Assembly: GCA_013298715.1 (NCBI GenBank)
Contig: JAAFIQ010000012.1
Coordinates: 44,229-108,228 of the forward strand
From: Bacteroidota bacterium
GTDB taxonomy: Bacteria; Bacteroidota; Bacteroidia; B-17B0; Aurantibacillaceae
Direction: 5' to 3'
DNA length: 64,000 nt
The notes beneath the pieces are model-generated. The model made no database searches and was not told where the DNA came from. It was given only the letters and a program-made list of their open reading frames with translations. The position numbers and the translations under genes are program-made. This document shows positions 34,330-44,156 of this stretch, piece by piece. Positions within the stretch are counted from its first letter, which is position 1. Each line of letters opens with the position of its first letter.

Positions 34330-35763
34330 TTAAAACTCGCAATTTTTTGGTGTACGTGGAAAAGGAATTACATCTCTAATATTTGTCATACCAGTAACAA
34401 ACAAAACCAAACGTTCAAAGCCTAAACCAAAGCCTGCGTGTTCGCAAGCGCCAAAACGGCGCGTATCTAAATACCAGTCTAATTCATGGGTAGATATGTT
34501 CATTTCGTTCATGCGCGTTACAAGCTTCTCTAAACGTTCTTCGCGCTGGCTACCACCAACAATTTCTCCAATACCAGGAAATAGAATATCCATGGCTCTT
34601 ACCGTTTTTCCATCATCGTTTTGACGCATATAAAATGCTTTTATATACTTAGGATAATCCGTTAAAATAACTGGTTTTTTAAAATGTTTTTCAACCAAAT
34701 AACGCTCATGCTCGCTTTGTAAATCAACACCCCATTCATTTACCAAATACTGAAATTTTTTCTTCTTGTTATGATTGCTTTCTTTTAAAATTTCTATTGC
34801 CTGGGTATAAGTTATTCGTTCGAAACTATTTTCTAAACAAAACTTTAATTTTTCTAATAAGGTAAATTCACTTCTGTCTTGCTGAGGTTTTTGTTTTTCT
34901 TCTTCGGCCAAACGCGTATTTAAAAATTCTAAATCTTCATAATTATTATCCCATGCGTATTTAATAACATATTTAAGCAGTTCTTCTGCCAAATCCATGT
35001 TGTCGTTTAAATCATAAAACGCCATTTCAGGTTCTATCATCCAAAATTCAGCTAAGTGGCGGGTGGTGTTACTGTTTTCTGCTCTAAACGTTGGCCCAAA
35101 TGTATAAATATCGCTAAAGGCCATCGCAGCCAGTTCGCCTTCTAGTTGTCCACTAACAGTAAGGTTCGTGTTTTTTCCGAAAAAATCTTGTTTAAAATCT
35201 ACATTACCATTTTCATCTTTTGGTGGGTTTGCTATATCAAAATTTGTAACCCTAAACATTTCTCCAGCACCTTCAGCATCGCTACTTGTAATAATTGGTG
35301 TGTGAATGTATACGAATCCTTTTTCGTTAAAAAATTTGTGAATGGCAAAAGCAAGTGCGTTTCGCAATCTAAAAACCGCCCCAAAGGTATTGGTCCTAAA
35401 GCGTAAGTGGGCAATTTCGCGCAAAAATTCTAAGCTGTGTTTTTTTGGTTGTAAAGGAAATTTTTCGGCATCGCTATCACCTAATATTTCAAGTGTTTTC
35501 GCAACTACTTCAACCGTTTGTCCTTTGCCTTGTGAAGCAATTAAAGTTCCTAGTATAGATAAGGCTGCGCCAGTTGTAATGCGTTTTAAAATTGTTTCAT
35601 CTGTATTAGTAAAATCTACTACAATTTGTATATTGTTGTTTGTACTACCATCATTTAAAGCAATAAATTGATTGTTACGAAAAGTACGTACCCATCCTTT
35701 AATTAAAATATCTTGATTTGTAGGCGTAGTTTTTAATGCTTCTTTAACTCGTGTGCGTTTCAT
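34330..35763 (-). CDS. asnS: asparagine-tRNA ligase
   Basis: The 477-residue class II synthetase has an N-terminal OB-fold anticodon-binding domain ([19 protein letters not shown], about 20-110), motif 2 [24 protein letters not shown] (about 230), and motif 3 [27 protein letters not shown] near the C-terminus. The motif 2 and 3 spelling and the length fit AsnRS rather than AspRS. It charges tRNA-Asn. It appears to be a single-gene unit. Confidence 0.96.
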   Translation of the reverse strand: MKRTRVKEALKTTPTNQDILIKGWVRTFRNNQFIALNDGSTNNNIQIVVDFTNTDETILKRITTGAALSILGTLIASQGKGQTVEVVAKTLEILGDSDAEKFPLQPKKHSLEFLREIAHLRFRTNTFGAVFRLRNALAFAIHKFFNEKGFVYIHTPIITSSDAEGAGEMFRVTNFDIANPPKDENGNVDFKQDFFGKNTNLTVSGQLEGELAAMAFSDIYTFGPTFRAENSNTTRHLAEFWMIEPEMAFYDLNDNMDLAEELLKYVIKYAWDNNYEDLEFLNTRLAEEEKQKPQQDRSEFTLLEKLKFCLENSFERITYTQAIEILKESNHNKKKKFQYLVNEWGVDLQSEHERYLVEKHFKKPVILTDYPKYIKAFYMRQNDDGKTVRAMDILFPGIGEIVGGSQREERLEKLVTRMNEMNISTHELDWYLDTRRFGACEHAGFGLGFERLVLFVTGMTNIRDVIPFPRTPKNCEF

Positions 35764-35924
35764 ATAAAAAAATTGGAATGTAAAGATAGTGAAATTTAAA
35801 ATTGGGGGAGTAATAAATTGATTGAAATTAGAACCGTCTGTAACAAACAGAAAACTAACAGGAACTTATATTTTCTTAATTACTTATTATTTAGTGAGAG
35901 GTAAAGAATTGATATATTTATTGT

Positions 35925-38315
35925 TTGAGCATAAAAGGAAAAATAGTTGATTTATTTAATTTGATTTTGAGAAAAATAAAAGCTAACAAAATTAAATATG
36001 TTTTATTTTTAATTTTTGGAATTTGGTTTTGGTTATGGCTTCCAAGCAAATTGTTTACTAAGCCTTATAGTACCGTTTTATTAGATGCAAACAATGAATT
36101 GCTTTGTGCTCATATTGCAGATGATGGGCAATGGCGTTTCCCAACAAGCGATAGTGTTCCTATAAAATTTAAATTGTGTATAACACATTTTGAGGATGAG
36201 TATTTTAGTTACCACCCTGGTGTAAATCCTGTTTCAATTGTAAAATCAATGAGTACAAATTTAAAATCAGGAAAAATAAAAAGTGGAGGAAGTACACTTA
36301 CAATGCAGGTTGCGCGCATGATGCGAGGCAACAAAGAAAGAACCTATTTTCAAAAAATAATTGAAATGTTGTTGGCAATAAGAATCGAATGTTCTTATTC
36401 AAAAAAAAGTATTTTAAATTTATATTCTAGTAATGCACCTTATGGCAGTAACGTTGTTGGGCTTTCGGCAGCTAGTTGGCGTTATTTTGGGCGAAGTCAG
36501 TTTAAGTTATCGTGGGCAGAAAGTGCTTTGCTGGCAGTATTGCCAAATGCACCATCGCTAATTTATCCTGGAAAAAATCAAAGTTTATTGTTGCAAAAGA
36601 GAAATCGCCTACTTCAAAAATTACTAGCAAATAAAATAATTGATAAAGCAACCTATCAATTATCTATTGCAGAAGCTCTACCAACAAAGGCTTTTGCAAT
36701 ACCACAACACGCTCCGCATTTAATTGAGTATTGTATTAAAAAGGGATTAAAAGGAAAAATAATAAAATCAACCATAAATTTAAATTGGCAAACTAAAACA
36801 ACGGAATTATTAAATAAACACATACAAGCTTTAGTAGGTAATCAAATTTTTAATGCGTGTGCTTTGGTTGCAGATGTTGAAACTGGCGAAATATTATCCT
36901 ATGTTGGCAATAGTTCTAATTCAAAAAACGAGCATCAAAATTTCGTAGATATTATTCAGGCCTCAAGAAGCACAGGAAGTATATTAAAACCATTTTTGTA
37001 TGCATTTATGTTAAACGAAAATAAAATTTTACCACGGGCATTAATTGATGATGTGCCAACACAGATAGGCAGTTATGGCCCAAAGAATTTTAACCTAACT
37101 TATGATGGTCTGGTGCCGGCTAACGAAGCAATAGCAAGGTCGTTAAACGTACCAGCAATAAAATTATTGCAGGAGTACGGTGCTGTTAAATTTCATCATC
37201 GCTTAAAAGAACTTGGTTTTAAAACATTTACAAAGCCAACAGCACATTATGGCTTATCATTAATACTTGGTGGGGGAGAGGCTACCCTGTTTGATATTGC
37301 AAGCGCTTACGCTGCAATAGGACGTAGTTTAAAAACATTCTCGAACGAAAGAAATAAATACGCAGAAAACAATTACAGAGATTTAACGTTTTTGAAACAA
37401 GAGTTTGTTGAACCAAAAGCAACCAAAACAAGTGATTTAATAAGTGCTGGTAGCACTTGGTTTACGTTTAAAGCAATGACAGAATTAATGCGACCTTCGG
37501 ATTATGTTGGCTGGATGCAATTTTTAAACAAAACAAAAATAGCTTGGAAAACTGGTACCAGCTTTGGTTTCAGAGATGCTTGGGCAATTGGGTTAAACTC
37601 AAAATACATTGTTGCCGTTTGGGTTGGAAATGCTGATGGTGAAGGAAGGCCCGATTTAACAGGAACTGCCTGTGCTGCCCCGCTTATGTTTTCAATATTT
37701 AATACTTTGCCTAACAAACAATGGTATGTAAAACCTACAAGTAGTATTGTTCAAATAAAAGTTTGCAAGCAAAGTGGGTACAAAGCCACAGAGTATTGTA
37801 CTGATGCAACTTTGCAAGAAGTTCCATTAGGAGGTGAACAAACAAAATTATGTAGCTACCATAAACTCATTACATTGGATGAATCAGGCATGTATCGGGT
37901 AAACAGTAATTGCTATGAGGTGCATAAAATGAAACAACAAAGTTGGTTCGTTGTGCCACCTTTACAAGAATACTATTTTAAACAAAAAAGTTTATTTTAT
38001 AAGTCTTTACCGCCTTACTTACAGGGATGTTCGCCAGAAAATATAATTCATCAAATAGGAATAATTTACCCTCGCCAAGATTTTAAGATTTATGTTCCAA
38101 TTGATGAAACCGAAAAAAAAAGCAAATGTATATTTAAAGCAACACACAAAAATAGCAATGCTACTTTGTTTTGGCATTTAGATGGAGAATATATTGGAAG
38201 CACTCAAAAGTTTCATGAAATGGCATCTTTGCCTGCTGTTGGAAATCATACGTTATTAGTAACCGATGAGGCTGGTGAATCAGCGCAAGTAAAATTTACT
38301 TTAATTGAGAAATAA
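35925..38315 (+). CDS. pbpC: penicillin-binding protein 1C
   Basis: The 796-residue bifunctional enzyme has one N-terminal helix (about 24-40), a glycosyltransferase domain with the catalytic Glu (E90) in FEDEYFSYHPGVNP and GGSTLTMQVARM, and a transpeptidase domain with SxxK S352/K355 (STGSILKPF) and a KTGTS-type WKTGTSFG. A C-terminal beta domain of the PBP1C type follows after about residue 640. It polymerises and cross-links peptidoglycan. The start is TTG; no ATG exists near the N-terminus. A TTTA-N19-TATATTTA promoter-like pair lies just upstream, close enough to suggest a very short leader. Confidence 0.94.
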   Translation: MSIKGKIVDLFNLILRKIKANKIKYVLFLIFGIWFWLWLPSKLFTKPYSTVLLDANNELLCAHIADDGQWRFPTSDSVPIKFKLCITHFEDEYFSYHPGVNPVSIVKSMSTNLKSGKIKSGGSTLTMQVARMMRGNKERTYFQKIIEMLLAIRIECSYSKKSILNLYSSNAPYGSNVVGLSAASWRYFGRSQFKLSWAESALLAVLPNAPSLIYPGKNQSLLLQKRNRLLQKLLANKIIDKATYQLSIAEALPTKAFAIPQHAPHLIEYCIKKGLKGKIIKSTINLNWQTKTTELLNKHIQALVGNQIFNACALVADVETGEILSYVGNSSNSKNEHQNFVDIIQASRSTGSILKPFLYAFMLNENKILPRALIDDVPTQIGSYGPKNFNLTYDGLVPANEAIARSLNVPAIKLLQEYGAVKFHHRLKELGFKTFTKPTAHYGLSLILGGGEATLFDIASAYAAIGRSLKTFSNERNKYAENNYRDLTFLKQEFVEPKATKTSDLISAGSTWFTFKAMTELMRPSDYVGWMQFLNKTKIAWKTGTSFGFRDAWAIGLNSKYIVAVWVGNADGEGRPDLTGTACAAPLMFSIFNTLPNKQWYVKPTSSIVQIKVCKQSGYKATEYCTDATLQEVPLGGEQTKLCSYHKLITLDESGMYRVNSNCYEVHKMKQQSWFVVPPLQEYYFKQKSLFYKSLPPYLQGCSPENIIHQIGIIYPRQDFKIYVPIDETEKKSKCIFKATHKNSNATLFWHLDGEYIGSTQKFHEMASLPAVGNHTLLVTDEAGESAQVKFTLIEK

Positions 38316-38321
38316 TAATAC

Positions 38322-38344
38322 AAAGAGCATTATTTCTCTTTTTT
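38322..38344. terminator. weak bidirectional terminator between pbpC and tcdA
   Basis: A short AAAGAG/CTCTTT stem with an 8-base loop is followed by a run of Ts in the plus direction. It overlaps the 3' end of the convergent tcdA gene. The stem is short, so the call is tentative. Confidence 0.4.
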
Positions 38345-39088
38345 AGGCAACTTACCAGGGTTGTATTCTTTCCATCCAGCAATATCACGTATTACAACTG
38401 ATGCACAGGTTAAGCCAAATGCGGCAGGTAAGTACGATATTGTGCCGTAGGCGCTTCGTTTGTATTTGCTACCATCGGTGCGCATAATAGAATGTTTGGC
38501 GGCTGGTTCATCACTAAACACACATTTAATACCTTTAAAAATATTCATATAGCGCAATCTTTTTCTTACATAGTAAGCCATTGGACAAATATGTGTTTTT
38601 GCAATATCTACTACTTTTATGCGTGTTGGGTCCATTTTGCCACCAGCACCCATGCTGCTGATAATGCGTTGGTTGTTATAGTAGGCAGTTTGTAATAAAT
38701 ATAATTTTGGTGATATACTATCAATGGCATCAATTACATAAGTAAATTTTTGTTGTAGTAACACCTGCATTTCATCAGGGTTTTTAAAGGTATCAATTAC
38801 ATTTAATTCAACATCTGGGTTAATTAGTTTTATACGTTCGCCCATTAAATGTGCTTTGTTTAAGCCGTGTGTACTCGCTAAAGCTTGAAGTTGGCGGTTT
38901 CTATTTGTAGGGTCTACGGTATCTCCATCAATGATGGTCATTTTTCCTATGCCGCTTCTGGCAATGGCTTCGGCTGCATAAGAACCAACACCACCTAAAC
39001 CAACAATTAAAACGTGTGCGTTGTTTAATTTCTCTAAACCTTTAGGTCCAACCAGTAGCGAGGTTCTCTCCATCCAAGTAGTATCCAT
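38330..39088 (-). CDS. tcdA: tRNA threonylcarbamoyladenosine dehydratase
   Basis: The 252-residue E1-like protein has VGLGGVGSYAAEAIARSGIGKM (ATP-binding), DGDTVDPTNRNRQLQA with the conserved Arg residues, and DAIDSISPK. It lacks the ubiquitin-E1 catalytic Cys domain. This pattern is that of TcdA (CsdL), which cyclises t6A37 of tRNA to ct6A. It is the last gene of an apparent three-gene operon with the MazG-like and MscS genes (gap of one base, then overlap of four). Confidence 0.92.
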   Translation of the reverse strand: MDTTWMERTSLLVGPKGLEKLNNAHVLIVGLGGVGSYAAEAIARSGIGKMTIIDGDTVDPTNRNRQLQALASTHGLNKAHLMGERIKLINPDVELNVIDTFKNPDEMQVLLQQKFTYVIDAIDSISPKLYLLQTAYYNNQRIISSMGAGGKMDPTRIKVVDIAKTHICPMAYYVRKRLRYMNIFKGIKCVFSDEPAAKHSIMRTDGSKYKRSAYGTISYLPAAFGLTCASVVIRDIAGWKEYNPGKLPKKEK

Positions 39089-39089
39089 G

Positions 39090-39416
39090 TTATTTTAGTT
39101 TTTCGTTGTTTTTGTGGCGTGTGCCATCGCGCACCGTTTTCTTTTCTAAATTTTTTTCGAGGGCATCCTCTAAATTAATATTGGTTTGGTTCGCCAAACA
39201 GAGGAGAACAAAAAGCACATCCGCCAATTCATCATCTAGTTTTTTTTCTTTATCACTTTCTTTTTCGTTTTGTTCACCGTATCTGCGTGCCATTATGCGT
39301 GCTACTTCGCCTACTTCCTCCATTAAGATGGCTGTATTGGTAAGTTCGTTAAAATACCTAATGCCGTATTCTTTAATCCACTTATCAACTTTATTTTGTG
39401 CTTCGGTTAGTGTCAT
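39090..39416 (-). CDS. MazG-like nucleotide pyrophosphohydrolase
   Basis: The 108-residue all-helical protein shows the MazG metal motif: EEVGEVAR, followed after an insert (a charged loop GEQNEKESDKEKK) by DDELADVLFVLLCLAN. The Glu-Glu-x-x-Glu and Glu-x-x-Asp ligands are present. The small single-domain form fits house-cleaning NTP pyrophosphatases. The preferred nucleotide is unknown. Confidence 0.9.
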   Translation of the reverse strand: MTLTEAQNKVDKWIKEYGIRYFNELTNTAILMEEVGEVARIMARRYGEQNEKESDKEKKLDDELADVLFVLLCLANQTNINLEDALEKNLEKKTVRDGTRHKNNEKLK

Positions 39417-40321
39417 AATTCATCTCCTGCTTCGTTACCCGACACCACTTTTCGTTTTGGCAATGGCGCTTTAATTTTATTTTTTTCAAAAGCAATTTTA
39501 ATTTGGTTGTATAGTTCACTTGCAAGGTCAGCAGTATCGGCTGGTTTGCAATAAGGTTTTACATTTATAGCTACTGCCCCATCTGTAATTTTTCCTACAA
39601 AAATACCAGGTTCAAAATCTTTTAATACCTTTTCGTTTTGCACAACCACTTCTTTAATAATTTCTTTTACTTTATCAATATCGTTTTGAGTGCTTACAGT
39701 TAAGGCAATATCAATACGTAAGTTTCCGAATTTTGTGGTGTTTACAATAGTTCCGTTGCTTAAAGGGCCGTTTGGTAAAATAACAGTTTTATGATCAATA
39801 GTTAATAAAAGTGTATTAAAAATTTGAATCTCTTTTACCTCACCACTTTGCCCTTGCGCTTCAATTACATCGCCTACTTTAAAAGGTTTAAATATTAAAA
39901 TCAAAACACCACCTGCAAAGTTTGATAGTGAGCCTTGTAAAGCTAAACCAACCGCTAAACCTGCTGCACCAAGTATGGTAACAAAGCTGGTTGTGCCTAT
40001 TCCAATCATTCCGGCAACTGTAACAATTAATACAATTTTTAGCCCTATGCTAATTAAACTTTTTAAAAAGGTGCGCAAACTTATTTCAAGTTCGCGACGT
40101 TGCATGGCTTTATCAGCCAAGATAGAAATACGTTTAATTAACCATAAACCAATTATTAATACCAAGAGGGCGGCAACTAATTTTGGTGTAAAATCAACGA
40201 GTAAACTTTTTGCCTTAGCAATGTAATTGTCTACAACGCTGGTTTGGGTTAAAATTGTTTCTTTAACAGTGCTTACTGCGCTGTTAATTCCGGTGGGTGT
40301 TTGTGTTTGAAGTAAAAACAT
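39413..40321 (-). CDS. small-conductance mechanosensitive channel (MscS family)
   Basis: This 302-residue protein has three N-terminal helices (first near 50-65), the pore-lining TM3 Gly/Ala pattern ILGAAGLAVGLALQGSLSNFAGGVLIL, the beta domain FKVGDVIEAQGQSGEVKEIQIFNT, and the NGPLSNGTIVN loop. Length and order match MscS itself. It releases solutes on hypo-osmotic shock from the inner membrane. It is first in the operon with the MazG-like and tcdA genes. Confidence 0.95.
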   Translation of the reverse strand: MFLLQTQTPTGINSAVSTVKETILTQTSVVDNYIAKAKSLLVDFTPKLVAALLVLIIGLWLIKRISILADKAMQRRELEISLRTFLKSLISIGLKIVLIVTVAGMIGIGTTSFVTILGAAGLAVGLALQGSLSNFAGGVLILIFKPFKVGDVIEAQGQSGEVKEIQIFNTLLLTIDHKTVILPNGPLSNGTIVNTTKFGNLRIDIALTVSTQNDIDKVKEIIKEVVVQNEKVLKDFEPGIFVGKITDGAVAINVKPYCKPADTADLASELYNQIKIAFEKNKIKAPLPKRKVVSGNEAGDEL

Positions 40322-40371
40322 AATTACTTGTTAAAATTATTTATTATTTTCGACTCTAAAATTACTGAATA

Positions 40372-41451
40372 ATGCACAAGTTGCTCCTATTAAATTTAAT
40401 TTTTGTTTTTTTAGTTTGTGAATCAAAATCACAAGCAGATACTTCAAAAGTTGAAGCGCAGGACAGTATGCGTTGGAATACTAAAAAGTATCAAAAATTT
40501 AATGAAGTTTTAATTCTAGGTCTCTATACACAGTATCGAAATTTTGGAAATGAGTTTGTGCAAATCTCGAATAGAGATACGTTGGGATTTTCAACTCATA
40601 ATTTCAATGCAGAGTCACGCTCTATAACAGGTATAGTTGTGAATTTTGATAAATTCAATTTTTCAGTTGGTTTAAGAAGTCAGCCTCAAAATAATAGTAA
40701 TGGTAAAGGATTTACAAAAGTTTTTAATTTTGGATTTAACATAGGCGATAATTTTTGGGTGAACGAAACTTATTTTAGAAGATTTACCGGATTTTATAAT
40801 AACAACACACCAAACTTTGATACAACATTTAAAAAAACGGGCGAGTATTATGTGCTACCAATTTTAAGAAGTACTCTTTTCAACAATAGATTTATGGCTT
40901 TTACCAATGCTGAAAATTTTTCGTACAAGGCAGGCTTTGGTTGCAACTACAGGCAATTAAAAAGCGCTGCAACTTGGATTTATGGTGGCAGTGTAAGTTA
41001 TTTTTCACTTATAAATGATAGCGCAATTTTCCCAAAAAAAGTGCAATACCTATTTAATGAGTATGCTACTATGAATAAGTTTACAAGTTTTAATACTGGT
41101 GCCCAAGGCGGTGCAGCCATTACCTTGGTACTTTTTAAGGCTTGGTTTTTAAGTGGATATTTTACAGTTGGACCAGAAATTCAATGGCGCAATTATAGTT
41201 TTAATCCAGGAAACCGTGCCGTTACTTACTTGAATTGGAGTGGAACAGCGCGATTTAGTGCAGGCTTAAATTTAAAAAAGTGTTATTTAATTTTTTCTTT
41301 TTGTTCGGATTATAACACATTTAATAACTCAGTATTTAATTATAAAGTAAACTCTATTACTGGTAACCTTACTTATGGATGGCGCTTCCATCGACCAACC
41401 CCAGAGTTTTATAAGAAATTTAAAAAAACTAAATTGTACGCTCGTTTTTAA
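40372..41451 (+). CDS. predicted outer-membrane beta-barrel protein of unknown function
   Basis: The 359-residue protein has a signal peptide (ending CESKSQA) and then alternating short beta strands with aromatic residues, GNNFWVNETYFRRF-like patterns and Tyr/Phe/Asn-rich turns. The C-terminus ends in KLYARF, with a terminal Phe as expected for barrels. It resembles the DUF4421-type barrels of Bacteroidota, but that family call is uncertain. It is transcribed divergently from mscS and sits 30 bases before the UbiD gene. Confidence 0.6.
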   Translation: MHKLLLLNLIFVFLVCESKSQADTSKVEAQDSMRWNTKKYQKFNEVLILGLYTQYRNFGNEFVQISNRDTLGFSTHNFNAESRSITGIVVNFDKFNFSVGLRSQPQNNSNGKGFTKVFNFGFNIGDNFWVNETYFRRFTGFYNNNTPNFDTTFKKTGEYYVLPILRSTLFNNRFMAFTNAENFSYKAGFGCNYRQLKSAATWIYGGSVSYFSLINDSAIFPKKVQYLFNEYATMNKFTSFNTGAQGGAAITLVLFKAWFLSGYFTVGPEIQWRNYSFNPGNRAVTYLNWSGTARFSAGLNLKKCYLIFSFCSDYNTFNNSVFNYKVNSITGNLTYGWRFHRPTPEFYKKFKKTKLYARF

Positions 41452-41481
41452 ACATATTTTAATTTAAATGGTTTTATTTTC

Positions 41482-43284
41482 ATGACCTATAGCTCCCTTA
41501 AAGATTGCATCAACTACCTCGAAAAAAACAATCAACTTATCCGGATAAAAGAAGAAGTTGACCCAAATTTAGAAATGAGTGCGATTCATTTAAAAGTATT
41601 TGAAGAAGGAGGCCCAGCGATTTTATTTGAGAAAATTAAAGGATGCAACTACCAAGCCGTTAGTAATTTATTTGGTACGTTAGAGCGTAGTAAACTAATT
41701 TTTGGAGATAAAATGCAAACCATGCAAACTTTGGTGCAATTAAGAAATAATCCAATGGAAGCCTTAAAAAGCCCGCTTAAACATATTAGCACGGCATTTG
41801 CTGCGTTTAGGGCGCTCCCAAAAAAAGTTAGTTTTGCCAAAGGCAATTTTGAAGAAATAAAAATTACAGATTTGCCGCTAATAAAGCATTGGCCTGATGA
41901 TGGAGGAGCGTTTGTAACACTTCCTCAGGTTTACAGCGAAGACATTGATAAACCAGGCGTAATGCAAAGTAATTTGGGGATGTACCGCATACAGCTAAAT
42001 GGTAACGACTACATAACAAATAAAGAAATAGGCTTGCATTATCAACTCCACCGTGGCATTGGTGTTCATCAAACCAAAACCAACACACAAAATAAGCCGT
42101 TAAAGGTTTCTATTTTTGTTGGTGGCCCGCCCAGCCATACCTTATCCGCAGTAATGCCTTTACCCGAAGGAATAAGCGAACTAACCTTTGCAGGCGCTTT
42201 AAACGGAAAACGATTTAGGTATGCTTACCAAGATGGTTATTGTATAAGTATTGACGCTGATTTTGTAATTACAGGAGAAATTTATCCAAACGAAAATAAG
42301 CCAGAAGGTCCATTTGGTGATCATTTAGGTTATTACAGTTTAAAGCATCCTTTCCCTTTAATGAAAGTGCATAAAGTGTATGCAAAAAAAGATGCGCTAT
42401 GGGCTTTTACCGTTGTTGGCAGGCCTCCTCAAGAAGACACAGCTTTCGGTGCGCTGATTCATGAAATTAGCGGTAGTGCTATTCCGCACGAAATTAATGG
42501 TGTAAAAGAAATTCATGCGGTTGATGCAGCTGGGGTACACCCGTTGCTGTTAGCAGTTGGTAGTGAACGGTACACGCCATATTTACAAACCAAACGCCCG
42601 GCAGAGATTTTAACGCAAGCCAATCATATTTTAGGTAAAGGGCAATTGAGTTTGGCAAAATATTTATTTATTGCTGCTAGCGATGATAAAAATTTTAATT
42701 GCCACGACATAAAAAAATTCTTTGAATTTGTTTTTGAGCGAATAGATTTAAAGCGTGATTTACATTTTTATACCAACACCAGTATTGATACGTTGGATTA
42801 TAGTGGCGAAGAAATAAATGCAGGAAGTAAATTAGTTGTTGCTGCTTGTGGCGATAAATTAAGAGAATTAGCAATACAAGTACCGAAATGTATTACTGAG
42901 TATTCGAAAATTAAAAATAGTTTGGTGTTAATAAATGGTGTATTGGCTATTGAAATCGATAAGTTTACAAATTACAAAACTGCTAAAGAAGAAATTGGAA
43001 CACTTTGTAACGAATTAAAAACAAACAAAACTGAGTTGGATGGATTTGCTCAAATTATTATTTACGATGATTTTGTGTTTACAGATTTGCTAAAAGATTA
43101 TTTGTGGATTACCTACACACGCAGTAACCCAAGCCACGATATTTATGGGATAGATGAGCGCTTTGAGAATAAACATTGGCAATGCAATGGTCCGATGATT
43201 ATTGATGCACGAAAAAAACCGCACCATGCACCAGAACTAAAAGTGCTTGAAGGGACTAAAAAAAGTATTGAGCGATTTTTTTAA
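41482..43284 (+). CDS. UbiD-family decarboxylase (probable menaquinone-type)
   Basis: The 600-residue protein matches the UbiD family throughout: HVPGLRD-region equivalents (FEEGGPAILFEKIKG), PLIKHWPDDGGAFVTLPQV, GIGVHQTKTN, the Glu-Arg/Glu site region ITGEIYPNENKPEGPFGDHLGYYS, and DIYGIDERFENKHW near the end. These enzymes use prenylated FMN for reversible aromatic decarboxylation. The long form found in Bacteroidota is usually assigned to menaquinone synthesis. No UbiX (prFMN synthase) gene is seen in the window. Confidence 0.9.
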   Translation: MTYSSLKDCINYLEKNNQLIRIKEEVDPNLEMSAIHLKVFEEGGPAILFEKIKGCNYQAVSNLFGTLERSKLIFGDKMQTMQTLVQLRNNPMEALKSPLKHISTAFAAFRALPKKVSFAKGNFEEIKITDLPLIKHWPDDGGAFVTLPQVYSEDIDKPGVMQSNLGMYRIQLNGNDYITNKEIGLHYQLHRGIGVHQTKTNTQNKPLKVSIFVGGPPSHTLSAVMPLPEGISELTFAGALNGKRFRYAYQDGYCISIDADFVITGEIYPNENKPEGPFGDHLGYYSLKHPFPLMKVHKVYAKKDALWAFTVVGRPPQEDTAFGALIHEISGSAIPHEINGVKEIHAVDAAGVHPLLLAVGSERYTPYLQTKRPAEILTQANHILGKGQLSLAKYLFIAASDDKNFNCHDIKKFFEFVFERIDLKRDLHFYTNTSIDTLDYSGEEINAGSKLVVAACGDKLRELAIQVPKCITEYSKIKNSLVLINGVLAIEIDKFTNYKTAKEEIGTLCNELKTNKTELDGFAQIIIYDDFVFTDLLKDYLWITYTRSNPSHDIYGIDERFENKHWQCNGPMIIDARKKPHHAPELKVLEGTKKSIERFF

Positions 43285-43338
43285 CCTTTGATACGTTGGA
43301 AGGCGCTATAATTCGCTAATCAACTTTCTTAATACCGT

Positions 43339-43749
43339 CTAGGATTCTACATAAACTTTAAAATTATTCAGTATTGCTTGCCAACCAGCTTGTTGCAACT
43401 CGATTGAGTTTTCTGTTTCTGGTTCAAACGTCACGTTAACCGCTGTATTACCATTATTTTCAACAAACTCCACGGTAGCAGTTCTTCCTCCAAACTCATA
43501 AGTGAAACTTTCTTCTAATTTTACTTTCAGATAAACAGCTTCAAAATCAAATCCAAAACTTCCATCTTTGGCTTCCATTCTTGCAAAATATTTGCCACCA
43601 ACTTTTAATTCGTTTGATGCGTTAGGGCAATGCCAACTTGGGTCAGCAAAATTCCATTTAATGATATGGTCTGGGTGAGTGTAATAATCCCATGTTTTTT
43701 GCTTTTCTGCAAATACAATTACTTTAACACAAATACTATTCGTTTCCAT
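43339..43749 (-). CDS. SRPBCC/AHSA1-domain protein
   Basis: This 136-residue START-like protein has VWDYYTHPDHIIKWNFA-type N-terminal motif, GGKYFARMEAKDGSFGFDFEAVY, and a C-terminal helix GWQAILNNFKVYVE. It matches the AHSA1 subgroup of hydrophobic-ligand-binding proteins. Function is unknown. It lies five bases after the DUF1801-like gene, a pairing often seen among small Bacteroidota stress or environment genes. Confidence 0.85.
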   Translation of the reverse strand: METNSICVKVIVFAEKQKTWDYYTHPDHIIKWNFADPSWHCPNASNELKVGGKYFARMEAKDGSFGFDFEAVYLKVKLEESFTYEFGGRTATVEFVENNGNTAVNVTFEPETENSIELQQAGWQAILNNFKVYVES

Positions 43750-43754
43750 TTTAT

Positions 43755-44147
43755 TTATTTTAATCGTTCTAGTTTTCCTTTTCGTTTCACTATGTTTTTA
43801 TAATCCCACTGTATTTCAATCGATTTAGTGAGCCATCGTCTTAAATCACTACCATTTATTTGTGTAACGTTGGTATAAAAAACCGAGGCGTCTTTAAATT
43901 TTGCTCCAAGAACATCCAATCTTTCTTCTTCAAAATCAGCGCCACTCCAGAACATTAAACGAATTCCATTTTTTTGTTTACTGTAACCAACAATAGGATT
44001 ACCTTTAATAAACCACACCGGATGTGCGTGCCAAATTTTATTTTCAGCTTCAGTTAAAACATTATTTATTTGATTCGCTAAATAATTACAAATCTTAATG
44101 TCTGCGGTAGTTTGCATTTCATTGTAAATACGTGTTTCAGAATTCAT
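43755..44147 (-). CDS. DUF1801-type small protein
   Basis: The 130-residue protein has an N-terminal helix, then KIWHAHPVWFIKGNPIVGYSKQKNGIRLMFWSGADFEE, which is the DUF1801 core, and an ending with RWLTKSIEIQWDYKNI. Members are small cytosolic proteins of unknown function. It is nine bases downstream of folC and five upstream of the AHSA1-like gene on the same strand, so it may be the distal part of the TonB-ExbBD-folC transcript. Confidence 0.8.
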   Translation of the reverse strand: MNSETRIYNEMQTTADIKICNYLANQINNVLTEAENKIWHAHPVWFIKGNPIVGYSKQKNGIRLMFWSGADFEEERLDVLGAKFKDASVFYTNVTQINGSDLRRWLTKSIEIQWDYKNIVKRKGKLERLK

Positions 44148-44156
44148 AACGATATT